NCBI GenBank assembly: GCA_037833965.1
Contig: AP031355.1
Location: 3,993,501-4,057,500 of the forward strand
Length of the DNA: 64,000 bases
Reading direction: 5' to 3'
Source: Marchantia polymorpha subsp. ruderalis
Taxonomy: Eukaryota; Streptophyta; Marchantiopsida; Marchantiales; Marchantiaceae
Shown here: positions 1 to 9,740 of the stretch, in pieces
Numbering within the stretch: the stretch's first letter is position 1
How the letters are laid out: each line of letters starts with the position of its first letter
Program-made: the position numbers and the translations under genes
The notes under the pieces: generated by a model
Told to the model about the DNA's origin: nothing
Seen by the model: only the letters and a program-made list of their open reading frames with translations
Databases searched by the model: none

Positions 1-955
1 AAGGCCGAGCAAAGTGAAGGTCACACCGACGAGAACGGGGTACATCACAGGCGTTCAGGTAGTCAGACGGATGGGTCTGGAGTAGATGATGTGGAAGAAG
101 GAGAAGTGATCGGCATTATTACCCTGGAGGATGTCATCGAAGAATTGTTGCAAGTATGTGATCCTTCTCACCTGGACCTACGGCCTGAAGACTCGTGGAC
201 TTTAAGCCGCAAACTGAGATGTCAGCTGAACTTGAATATTCTTTTGCGATGTTTTCTAGAACGGTCGTTCATGAGCTCTCGCTGTTTTGTGTTGCAGGAG
301 GAAATAGTCGATGAAACCGACGAGTACGTCGATGTGCACAAGAGGTACTTTGTCCGTCTTGCTCCTCCGTCTAAAGGATGTACATAATGTGCAGCTTTTT
401 TCTTAACTTTTTGTGTATCATCATGTTCTAGTTCGTGACTTGGAAGTGCTGATGAGTGCACTTTGTGTATGTCTTCATTTACACTAACCTCTGTGAATTT
501 TTGTTGGTTTTAGGATACGAGTGGCTGCTGTTGCAGCAACCATGTCACGTGTGGGTTCAATTATGAACCGTGATGGAGTCAAAGTCGCTGGATTATCCGT
601 AAGTGTTCATCTCTCTCATAGCCTAAACGGCGTTAGTCTTGGTTCCCAGTTACAGCTGCTTGCAGGTTACCTTTTTTGATATCGAAGAACGTGCTTTATC
701 GCCTTGAAACATGGACTTGCTGTTCTCCTTTGAAAATTTCTTTGTTATGAGTGTGGGGAGGTGTGGTGTGTTTGTTAATTACAAGTTTTGTTTTAGCTAC
801 AGGTCGGGGGCTCATTCCGTGATCGGAGAGATGGAAGCAAAGTTCGTTTCACAAATCCGGAGCCTCCCCGGGACCCTACCGCAGCCGCTTCAAGGAGTAA
901 AGATGACTTGCGGCAGCCATTGTTAGAAGCGTCGGCAAACCAAGAGCAGGCTTGA
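1..955 (+). CDS. DUF21/CBS-domain (CNNM-like) protein, C-terminal exons (partial, runs off left edge)
   Basis: Four exons are visible: 1-153, 298-344, 514-598 and 797-955 (stop TGA). All have GT-AG borders, and the phases join into one frame. The product ends a plant DUF21-CBS protein, a membrane protein of the CNNM/CorC ion-transport family. The CBS part is recognisable from EGEVIGIITLEDVIEELLQ, then EEIVDETDEYVDVHKR, then IRVAA; this order is typical of the plant family. The C-terminal tail (about 80 aa) is polar, with RQPLLEA near the end. The transmembrane DUF21 half lies upstream of the window. Two in-frame acceptors six bases apart (797 or 803) could add or drop two residues (LQ). A candidate poly(A) signal AATAAA is at 1432-1437. 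Family assignment is firm; the transported ion cannot be told from this part. Confidence 0.85.
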
Positions 956-2300
956 GTAGATAGAAGAGATTACGCAAAGTTTTGACTACCAGCAAACTTG
1001 TGACATATCCCTCCAGCCAGATGTGTTATTTACCCTGTGTATCCAACTTATAGTGCAGAACCTGAACCTCTGGGAGATTAGTTACCCTTTCAGGCCAGAA
1101 CGGGGAAGTAACGCAGCTTCCCAGAAGCTCCTGCGAATCAGCCGGGATTAAGTACATATCTCAGGCTGTATATAGAATTTGAGAGAGGTCTATCTTGGCC
1201 TTTACATTTTGAGTAAGTGCACGCACGCGGGTCTGATTTTATCAGATGTTGTCTTGCCTTCGCTGTGACATGTGGTTTATCAACCTTGGAAAAATCTTTC
1301 AAGGTTCGAAGAATATGTGACATTTTTTTTCTTGGTCGTTGAGAAGTAAGTAATGAATGGATGAGCTTGTTATGAGCTTTGTCATTAGGATCTTCTATGA
1401 CTTCGTCACAAACAACTCTTTGTGTTCTGTAAATAAAACTGAAACATAATTACTTGATTTGTGTAATATTTTGTGCATCATGGTGAAGTTCAGTTTAAAA
1501 GAGAACACGTGAAAACTGTTTTGTAGGAAAGCTTTTTTCCACATCTGGTGTAGTTTGCATTTTAACGACACATCCGAGGCGGGCCTACTATCTCCAGACT
1601 ATGACAGTCACATATAAACGAAGTTGAGGGATGTTTGTGATGCGGGCTCGGTTTTGAAAGTAATCTACTAAATTGTTTGGTCCTTCGAATCTGGACTAGA
1701 TCGGAGTTGTACGTTTGAGATTTCTCAATACGTGTCAGGTTGCATATGTTCTAAGCGGTTTGAACTGTATTGCTTCTGGTGGATCTTAACAGGAGGTTAA
1801 TACCTCAATCTGACCTCGAACTCCAATGTTCTTATGAATGCGTTTTAACTAAATGAGAGCATTCGTTGAGATAGTGTTAGTGAGAGCACATGTAATCTTC
1901 CTACCATCTCCTTTTCTGTTTGATCCAGTTATTTGCATGATAGTATTCCGATTAATATCAACATTATTCAACTGACTTGAAACTTTTATTACTGATGATT
2001 TTTACTTACAAATAAATTACAGGATAAATTACAAAGAAGACTTGCTATATCTGTAGACTTGCTGTTTTCAGTATCAATAATTCAGCTGAGGGTACTGGAG
2101 TTGGAAAGTCATCGAAATTATTATTCGGACCAACTATTACTACGAGTAATGGACTCAACCATTGGGGCTTATTTCGAATTTGCACTCATGTGGAGATCTT
2201 AAATCGGGAGTAAGTTGCAAATCTCTTTGCATTACGTTGCAACTCAGCTTGCTCCGTTACCGACAAAGTTATTAGTCTAAATATCGAATGTTACTGGCCC
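956..2300. other. 3' flank and intergenic DNA
   Basis: This holds the probable 3' UTR of the DUF21 gene, with AATAAA at 1432-1437. No other coding signal or clear repeat was seen. Confidence 0.5.
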
Positions 2301-2735
2301 TTGCGGTGTCTTCTCAACTCAGAAGTATCAAAGTCCATCAAAGGATCGATTGAGGAAGCAGAAGAGTGTAGACTTGCAGACTCTGCCACCACAATCGATC
2401 TTTTGATTCAGCTTCCAGCGTTCTGGGACGAGAATACATTGCCAGAGCCAGCAGCTTCTGATGTTCACGGCAGAGATCATGGAGTTTCTAGCAAACCTAT
2501 GAAGAAATGTGAGTTCCATGACTTTACTGATCAGGAGAAGATGGAAATGAGCAGACCCCCGGCTCAAGGAGAAAGCATAAGAAACGAAATTAGCATGGAC
2601 GAGTTGAAGATGAGACAGTTTATGCAGATTCAAACAGAAGGTAAAGGTAGTCAGTGGCAATACATGTGTCAATTGAAGAAGAATCGTTTTCGAACGACGG
2701 TTAAGACTCTTAAACGATTTTTGAGGAGTGACTAG
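2301..2735 (+). CDS. unrecognised ORF, possible exon
   Basis: A 144-aa open frame beginning MRCLLNSEVSKS. It is rich in charged residues, with an acidic middle and a basic C-terminal end (KKNRFRTTVKTLKRFLRSD, then a stop). No signal peptide, membrane segment or known motif is visible. It may be an exon of a gene that also uses the ORF at 3325-3714, since both lie on the same strand and both end in basic segments, but I could not confirm a splice path. It could also be a chance ORF. Confidence 0.3.
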   Translation: MRCLLNSEVSKSIKGSIEEAEECRLADSATTIDLLIQLPAFWDENTLPEPAASDVHGRDHGVSSKPMKKCEFHDFTDQEKMEMSRPPAQGESIRNEISMDELKMRQFMQIQTEGKGSQWQYMCQLKKNRFRTTVKTLKRFLRSD

Positions 2736-3309
2736 AAAACAGTAAGGTTTTGAGATGGTGAGAATTTTTCTTGAAACGAGAAAATCGAGTCCTTGTATAG
2801 ATTTTACTGCCACTAACTTCCAGTTGAGAAAAGACCTGAATTTAACAATGATAGAAGACCTGGTTACAATAAAAAATATTCTGGAATTTTAAAGTGAAGA
2901 TTCTCTTTAGTGACAGTGAAGGATAATACTGTCATAAATGTCCTTCGCTACCAAAATGAGAGTACTCACTTTTTGATAGTGAAGGTTTGAGGCTGTAACG
3001 GTGAATGTTCTTATCGTTGAAAGTGAACATATGTTTATGTTAGTGAAGGGGGATACTCGTAATTAAGTACAGCGAGGATTTGGACAGTTTTTAAAGTAGG
3101 GTTTTGGGATTTTTGCAAGCGAGTTCTGAACATTTTCCTCAGACAAAAATGGAATTGATTTCAATAGCGTGTTCTTTACGGAGTTGCTACGTATACAACC
3201 CACCTCGTCTCCATTATGTGCTCTTTCTACTCCATCAAGCCCCAGCTTTATTCTGCTGTCTGAATTGTAAGTTTAGAATCATGACGCATGCATATGTCAC
3301 ATATGCATA

Positions 3310-3330
3310 TGGCACATATGATATGTGCCA
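3310..3330. repeat. short perfect palindrome in a CATATG-rich stretch
   Basis: Two 10-base arms (TGGCACATAT and its complement) flank one base, inside a longer run of alternating CATATG/CACATATG motifs from about 3283. It could form a small hairpin. It lies just before the ORF starting near 3325. Confidence 0.6.
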
Positions 3331-3714
3331 CCATGGCCAGCTTATGAGGAAAACGGGCGCTCCAGATTTCTACGGGACTCAACGAATCAGGTCAAAAACT
3401 CCATGTCCGAACTTCTTAGTGAGAAAGACCCCGCCACCAGCTTTGTTAAGGATGGAAATGTTGTCCGTCCGAATACTCAGGGTGTTGAAAGCAACTCACT
3501 GTTAATATATTCAGATAAAGATCCAATCGTCATTGGAACAGATCCGAAAGACAAAACAAGTACAGGAAAGTCGACATGCAAGCCATTGGGTGATTCTGGA
3601 ACCCATGTTCCTAAGGTCAAATTTGTGAGCTGGTGGAAAGGTAGAAAAATTTTCAGTAAAAGTTGGATCGAAAAACTGCTGGCGCTCAAGACTTCTCAAG
3701 CTAGTCTATATTGA
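3325..3714 (+). CDS. unrecognised ORF with a poly(A) signal close behind
   Basis: A 129-aa open frame starting at GTG 3325; the first ATG in frame is further in, so this is more likely a 3' exon than a complete gene. The product is polar and lysine-rich, ending SWWKGRKIFSKSWIEKLLALK. An AATAAA lies at 3731-3736, 17 bases after the stop, which supports a genuine transcript end. No family is recognised. Confidence 0.35.
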   Translation: MPPWPAYEENGRSRFLRDSTNQVKNSMSELLSEKDPATSFVKDGNVVRPNTQGVESNSLLIYSDKDPIVIGTDPKDKTSTGKSTCKPLGDSGTHVPKVKFVSWWKGRKIFSKSWIEKLLALKTSQASLY

Positions 3715-3736
3715 TAATATTTTTCAAACGAATAAA

Positions 3737-5246
3737 TGTATTTCAGTGCTAAGTCAGTTATTTTGCTGCCTGTCTCTATCTTTTGACCCTTGAATTCAGC
3801 AACTTTGGACTTGCAGTACAAGGAAACTGATCATAATGCGTTGAAATGAAGTTTCTTCTTGCGCCATCCATGAGGCTTAATGCTTGTAAATCTTCCACGG
3901 CCTGTGATTGCGTGTTTGACGTCGCAGAAGCGAGGTGATTATATTCCTCATTTCCCATGGCTGCCCAGGTGAGCTTTCTTAATCCTTCTTTCTTGGAGAG
4001 CTTATGCAAAGGAATGTTTTGCATTCATTATTTGATCCGAATCCCATCATCAAGTACTTCTCGGTCCTGAGTGCAGACAAATCATCATCTACAGTTGGCA
4101 CAGTGCGAACTACGATAAGAATAAAGTTCTGAACATAGAGAAGTTGGATTAAGTCAGAAATTTTGGCTAGTAGACGGAAAGAAATGAATCTGAAGCATCC
4201 GTTCAGGGCACGTGATATGGTGCAATTATCCAGCTCGAGTTAGAAATGTGTGCTTGAGAATCTGACAATTGAGAAGGCAAATCCGGAGTTCTCTTCTATC
4301 TACTTACTGCTAAAAAATCAACATATTATAGGATCTGGAAAATCTTAAGCCAAGGATATTCTTCATAGTAGTCAAATTGGACGGTCACGCTCAATTTCAA
4401 GCGTCAAGATTTTATCCTTTTTTCCTTTCATATTTCGTATCATTCCTTCCCATTTTTTCCTCCCACTTGTGTAACTTGAATGAACAGCAATTCTTCCCAC
4501 GTCCTGCAAAGTAAGCTATATAACAATTGTGAAATCCTCACGTCCTGCAAGTAAGCTCTTCTTTGCCTTGCAGGAGTAGATAATAATTTTGAAGATCATC
4601 GCTATATAACAATGACTTCATAAATAAATAGAAAGACTGGATCTATATACAGCAACAGTTCATAGAAAGGTTAAGGTTTTGAGATTCTTCAATTCAATCA
4701 TAAACACAAAATTTCAGCATAATAATGTGCATAGCAGGGAGGAGAAGAGACACAATTTGAAAACAGTATTGGCAAACAGAAATATGAGGATGTTTATTAT
4801 TCTCATTGCCTTCTTGACGGTGTTTTTATAGTAGAGTAGAAGGCTATGAGAATAATAAACATCCTAACACAACTGTGCTGAGTAGAGACTTCATAGTTGA
4901 TTCAAAAAGTTGGGCATACTGCAGTACTATAAAAAGGAACTTTCATTCTTCAAGATGATCAATTTATCGAATATGACTTTGGCCAAATTATATGTTTTGA
5001 GTGGGATTTAATATTTCATCTCCTCCCGCAAACCTGTTGCTCTACCACCGAGCCTGATGTAGAACTATGATGAATTTGCAAGTATGTAGACACCCTTCTA
5101 AAGATGATCTCAATTGGTGTAATCGATACCTAGTCATTTGTGTCTTCATTTATAAATATCTGTGCATCTGTTCATAAAAGTTGTAGGAATCTTCAGGGAT
5201 AGGCCACGTACACACATGCAAACAAAGAGAATATATAACTCGTTCC
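3737..5246. other. intergenic DNA with a hairpin
   Basis: No coding frame is supported here. The only structure noted is the hairpin at 4787-4865. A near-repeat of a TCCTGCAA/GTAAGCT motif occurs at about 4500-4560. Confidence 0.5.
4787..4865. repeat. 79-nt hairpin with a 20-bp perfect stem, extended to 27
   Basis: Left arm 4787-4806 (AGGATGTTTATTATTCTCAT) is perfectly complementary to right arm 4846-4865. The next seven bases inward (4807-4813 with 4839-4845) pair with one mismatch. The loop is about 25 nt. Size and stem resemble a small-RNA precursor or a tiny inverted-repeat element. Transcription cannot be judged from sequence. Confidence 0.7.
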
Positions 5247-5550
5247 ACATCATACGCACTTCTCAGCTCTTGCAGAACAGCAACAAAAAGTTGGTGGGCA
5301 TCTTCTGAAACTCCAAATCCGGTGCAAGCTACTTAAGAGTCTGGACAGTTTTGACACTGGACACGACAATGCTCTTTGGATTCATAGAAGTCAACAATTT
5401 TATTTCAAGATATTGATGAAGGATCCATGCTGATTAAAAAGAATTTATGGATGTTCTGCCGGTCGGAACTCCATCATGTCTGTCCTTGCCCGGAACTCCA
5501 CCTTTCATCTAACTAAGTGCATGGGCGTATACTTGGTTGCGGGCTGAGTC

Positions 5551-5787
5551 CTACAGTTGTTGGAGACTAAATTCATACGGAGTTCTTCCAGGATTCTTCC
5601 TGATCGGCCATCTACAATCGTAGCTCGTGAATGAGTACTTAAATCGGAAAACATGGCCTCCTTCGATCCACTGTCGGCCTCTGCGCGGGTCAAACAAATG
5701 TGTTCCACTTCTCATGGGCTCGCGCTGATCGTCATGAGTTGGGTTATACAACTGAAGGATGTCCACGCCGTTCCTCAAGTCCTCCAC
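5551..5787 (-). CDS. unrecognised conserved open frame in the left arm
   Basis: Minus-strand frame VEDLRNGVDILQLYNPTHDD continuing through REPMRSGTHLFDPRRG, 78 aa. Nearly the same peptide is readable on the plus strand of the right arm from about 56949, where it is interrupted. Preservation of this frame between the arms suggests it was coding, probably an exon of a gene next to the phytocyanin. No family is recognised. The overlapping plus-strand ORF at 5700-5903 is likely its shadow. Confidence 0.35.
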   Translation of the reverse strand: MEDLRNGVDILQLYNPTHDDQREPMRSGTHLFDPRRGRQWIEGGHVFRFKYSFTSYDCRWPIRKNPGRTPYEFSLQQL

Positions 5788-6515
5788 TTTTTCAGGTGAA
5801 CAGCGACTTCAGTGTTTCATCTGACAAGGACAAGGGTGTCTTCTATCAGACTAATCTAATGAGCTCCATTCCGACTCAAGGCATTGGAAACAGAGAGTTC
5901 TGACTGTAGCAGCTGAAGTTGCTGCTGCCCATTTGGAACTGTAATCTTTCAACAGAATTATCAAGTCACTCTCATTGTCAAGAGATACTACCTAAGCATG
6001 ATTCTTCAGCCTTCATTGCCCGGAAGTACTGCCGTACGAAAACTGCACAAATCTCCTGGCTCTGATAAATTTTGTTTGCGGCCAGATGAATGCTGCAGTT
6101 CAAAATAAGCTCCTCGATTCCTGTAATTACTGTGAATTTCTTTATGATGACATCGTTGATTACAGTAATGCAGAGGGTGAACAGAGAATATGGTAAATGT
6201 ATAGATGCTCATAATGATGCCACCACTCACAAGTTATGTACATCATTCTTGGAATGCAAGAAGATGAAATAATAACACGGATTAACCAAAATTTGTGTAC
6301 ACAGCTGCATTAATATGATCAGCTTAAATCTGCACTGCTTTCAAATTCTTCATCTACGGTTCTTGTCCGGTTCTTCGTCCATTTATGTTGATGCGCGACG
6401 TAACTCTTCTTCTTCTTGTTGTTTCACTGTTTGCAACGTCGATCACATAGATACGATACAATATCTGTCGACGGACAGAAGAATTGGGCTTTGTCACAGC
6501 TCGAGATGCGCAAAC

Positions 6516-7310
6516 TTAAATCAGGATTGCCACCCAACCAGCAGCCAACGCAGCGAAGAACAGAGTGGAGCCGGATTTCAGAGTGAAAGCGCCACTCTGT
6601 GGTGGTGCAGGTGAAAGAGCAGAAGGCGTGGTGGTGGTAGGAGTAGCTGGTGGAGGTGGAGGTGGAGTAGGAGTCGAAGGTCCACTGGCCGGAGGAGTAC
6701 TTGTGGGAGAGGCACTCGGAGGAGAACCGGCTGGAGAGTCTGCAGCAACCACTTGCAAGCTCATATGCATATTTGCCGCGCAGTGGGTACCAATTGAGCA
6801 GATGTAGTAATGACTGCCAGCAGCAGTCAGTGTCACTGTGGAGTTCGTGTCCGTCCACGTTTGAATGGGGCTCGTCTTCGTGCAGCTTGCAAGATCGGCC
6901 TCGCTCACTTGGAAAACATCATGGACTCCACTAGTATATGGGAACACTGCATACATTGCAAATCACAACATAAGAAAAGAGCAATTTGTAAAATGAAACT
7001 GTCTTTGCAAACGGCATGAAACATTACAGAGGAGGAGAGTATCTGTGAAGACTAGAAGTTTTCAACAGAGAACCTCTCATCTTTAAGATGCCAAATGTCA
7101 GTTCATCAGCTCGAGATTGAGATTATTACCAAGCTGATCACCAACTTTGAAGGTATGGTTGTTGGCCCACTCGTCGTAAAATGTTGCAGTCGGAGGAAAT
7201 GTCCATCCCGTAGCATCTCCAACTGTGTACGTCGCAGCAGTCGCACATTGCAACAACCCGGCCAGAAAAAGAAATGTGATCATCCGTCCTTGGGACACTG
7301 CCATTTTCAT
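6516..7310 (-). CDS. phytocyanin (uclacyanin-type blue copper protein), GPI-anchored
   Basis: Complement of exons 7130-7310 and 6516-6946. They are joined in phase 1 at the intron position usual for phytocyanins, and the product is 203 aa. Residues 1-25 form a signal peptide (ITFLFLAGLLQCATA). The plastocyanin-like domain follows (YTVGDATGW). It has all four type-1 copper ligands: His52 (NNHTF), Cys110 (YYICS), His115 (GTH) and Met120. Cys82 and Cys116 form the family disulfide. Met as axial ligand places it with uclacyanins or plantacyanins rather than stellacyanins. A Pro/Ser/Thr-rich arabinogalactan-like linker leads to a hydrophobic tail (FFAALAAGWVAILI), expected to be replaced by a GPI anchor. 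It should act at the cell surface as an electron-transfer or redox protein. A start at 7304 is also possible. It looks intact; broken copies lie at 9190-9740 and 55215-56224. Confidence 0.92.
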
Positions 7311-7395
7311 ACGCCTCTTACAACCGGAAACTGACGATGATCGATGCGATTTCAAACCCCAGTCTTGCTGCTGTGCAATAAGTTTTGATGACTCT

Positions 7396-9189
7396 GTTAT
7401 CGGGTCCTCGATATTCTTGCACGTATACCTCAATGAAATGACTCCTGTTGCTCAATTCGCCTAAATTGTTGCACTATCCGGCCCCCGAGTCTATGGAGAA
7501 CCACTTCCTGGTGTCAAACTATGTGATGTCAGTCGCGATGGGGAAAATGCATGCAACGCTGAGTGTCTTCTGTTTCTAGATGCTCCTCGTTTGTTGCCCT
7601 TCATGTGGAATGAAGTTGAAAGAAAAGGTTGTCCACTTTTATGCTAGAACAGATTTCTGATGAGACTGTGCCACGCGCACAACCTCCGTCCAGATTGAAG
7701 AGTAATGAGAGGAAAAGGGAAAAGGTCAAATTTGTCCAAGTGAAGTTGAAACAGTCTTTCCATGTACTCGGGAGTGCTTCGTTGAACCAGACTGCAGGTG
7801 CTGTAAGTTCTTTCGTCCCCATCCGGATGAGACAACTTGTCGAGTTCAACTGGTGTTGCGACGTTAAAGATTAAAATTAAATTGGCCCTACTGCAGAACC
7901 TTCGAATCCCCATCAGGACTTTGCATCCATTCTCAGACATGGTCAAAGGTCTACAATACCACGTGGCCTGCGAAAAGGAGGCATTCCGTTTCATTAGGCC
8001 CTCGATCCAGACGAAGGACAAGAGGACAATACGCTAACGTAGCTGAGGATTATCCAGCTGGTTCTAGCTTCCCTCCAATGAAAGGACTCCGTGTTCTGTG
8101 GGGATTGAGGTCACGTCTCAGTGCTGAGCAGGAGCAGAAATCAATCGTTGCAAATTGGTTTCCGAGGGGAGGATGAATCTATTCACAAAGTCAGCCGAGA
8201 ATCTGAACAATGGCCTTGTCTTCGTGGGTGCAGACTGTGCGTGCTGATTCAAAGTCTTTGGCAGAAAAGTTCCTCACTGCCTGCGTGACGGAAGCCACAC
8301 TCCATGCATTTGGAGCAAGCCGGGTCATGCGTGCATGCCACTAAAATAAGCTAACTTCATGAACAGGCCTCACGAAGAAGACCTAGCATTAGCGAAGCCG
8401 GCAGCTCAGCCTTTAATTGCTTGCCTTCAATTGCCGCTGAGAGGCCTCATGGTTCCTTCCAGGCCTATGGAGAGGCCAGCATGAATCAAGCTTTCTATAT
8501 CGTGGTCAACAATGATAGTACCTGGTCGTAAGAAAATTCGATTGCTTTGAAGGAAAGTTTCCACACAGTTTCTTTGAAGAATGAATCTCGCCCCCACCCC
8601 ACCTCCAGCTCTGGAGCTGGTCTCGAGGTGTTGGAGAGAGGATTTTTTATCTTCGTCGTCAACAGCCGGACCTTGGAGCTCAGCCTCACTCGCTCAATGA
8701 GATGTCAGGTGCCATTCGGACCATATCCCCTCCCATGCGAACAAGTCCTGTCGGACTTGTTCGCAGCAGGCACGCAGACGGTCCAGGCCAAGCTCGGACT
8801 AGTTCGACCTTTCATAAAACGCGTAAATTGGCCGGAAGCTCTCAAGGACACAGTCTGGAGTCTCCGAGAAGAACATCATCTCATCATCGACGCCAGCTCG
8901 GAATAACTGGGCTTCCTTCACTGCACACACAACTTGCAGAGCTACGGCCTACACCACCGTCACTCTTCTTTCAGTTTGATTTGACGAACATTTCTGCCCT
9001 GAGATGAAAATCGATGGAGTCCATCGCAAGTTCGGAACTTTCGCGACAGACAAGAGTATGCGGATGGAGATTCTGAATTTTATGCTCAGCAAGTTTAGGC
9101 TCCGGACGGTCAGTTTTGATTCTACTGAGTGGATTTCTCGCTTCGAACTTGGAAAATTTCAGCATCTCGAGCAGAGATGATCACACAAA
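7396..9189. other. intergenic DNA with unrecognised ORFs
   Basis: Several ORFs of 60-125 aa overlap on both strands, the longest being 7644-8021 (-) and 8547-8906 (+). None shows a recognisable motif or a convincing splice structure. I see no supported gene. Confidence 0.4.
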
Positions 9190-9740
9190 CGGTGTGCAGC
9201 GATGCACGAGTGCTGCAACGTAAACAGTGGGAGATGCAACGGGATGGAATTTTCCTCCGACTGAAACATTATACGACCACGGGGCGGAAAATAATATCTT
9301 CTTCGTTGGCGAGCGGATTGGTAAAACTGAACTGATGATCTTACATGTTGACGAGGGGAAGAAGAAATATTCTGTACTCAAGCTTGCCAGATTCGATGGC
9401 GCTCGGTATAGTGTCATCAGATGGTAGTGATTCGGCGAACGATCCGAGCTTTATTATCCAGAATACGTCAGACCCACGAATAGATCTTTCCTTTTGCCTC
9501 TGTAATGCACCTGGTCATGATGTTCTCCTAGTGAGCAATTCCGCCATGGGAACGTGCGCGAGAACGAGCCCCATTCAAAATTCGATGGAAAGCGATACGA
9601 CTGTGCTTATGACAACCTCAAGGTTTCATGGCCACATCTGCTCACTCACTAAACGCAGCGAGGGAGACATGAAGATGAGTTTGCACGTCGTTAAAGTATA
9701 CCCTCGTCACTCCTACTCCGGCAGGAGGTTCAGCAGCTAG
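9190..9740 (+). pseudogene. decayed phytocyanin copy
   Basis: Two blocks match the phytocyanin at 6516-7310 but on the opposite strand. Exon 1 is at about 9205-9330 (GDATGWNFPPTETLYD) and exon 2 at about 9508-9698 (CARTSPIQN, later MKMSLHVV). The signal-peptide part is missing, and a stop precedes VGDATGW. The first copper His is lost (NNIFF for NNHTF) and the second His is absent, while Cys and Met remain. It is therefore unlikely to encode a working copper protein. It shares the family's phase-1 intron position. Confidence 0.8.

Larger units (their letters stand above)
5247..7395. repeat. left arm of a 47-kb-spaced inverted duplication
   Basis: The sequence from about ATACGCACTTCTCAG (5255) to about 7395 recurs in reverse orientation at 55130-57485. 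It includes the whole phytocyanin gene, its 3' flank and a further conserved open frame. The arms differ by many substitutions and indels, so the duplication is not recent. The outer limits were placed by eye where similarity stops. Confidence 0.85.

Noticed and set aside
6565-6807. 80-aa glycine/valine-rich plus-strand ORF
   Set aside because: It is the antisense shadow of the Pro/Thr-rich tail of the phytocyanin.
8547-8906. 119-aa plus-strand ORF
   Set aside because: It overlaps another frame of similar length (8702-9007) and shows no motif or splice support.
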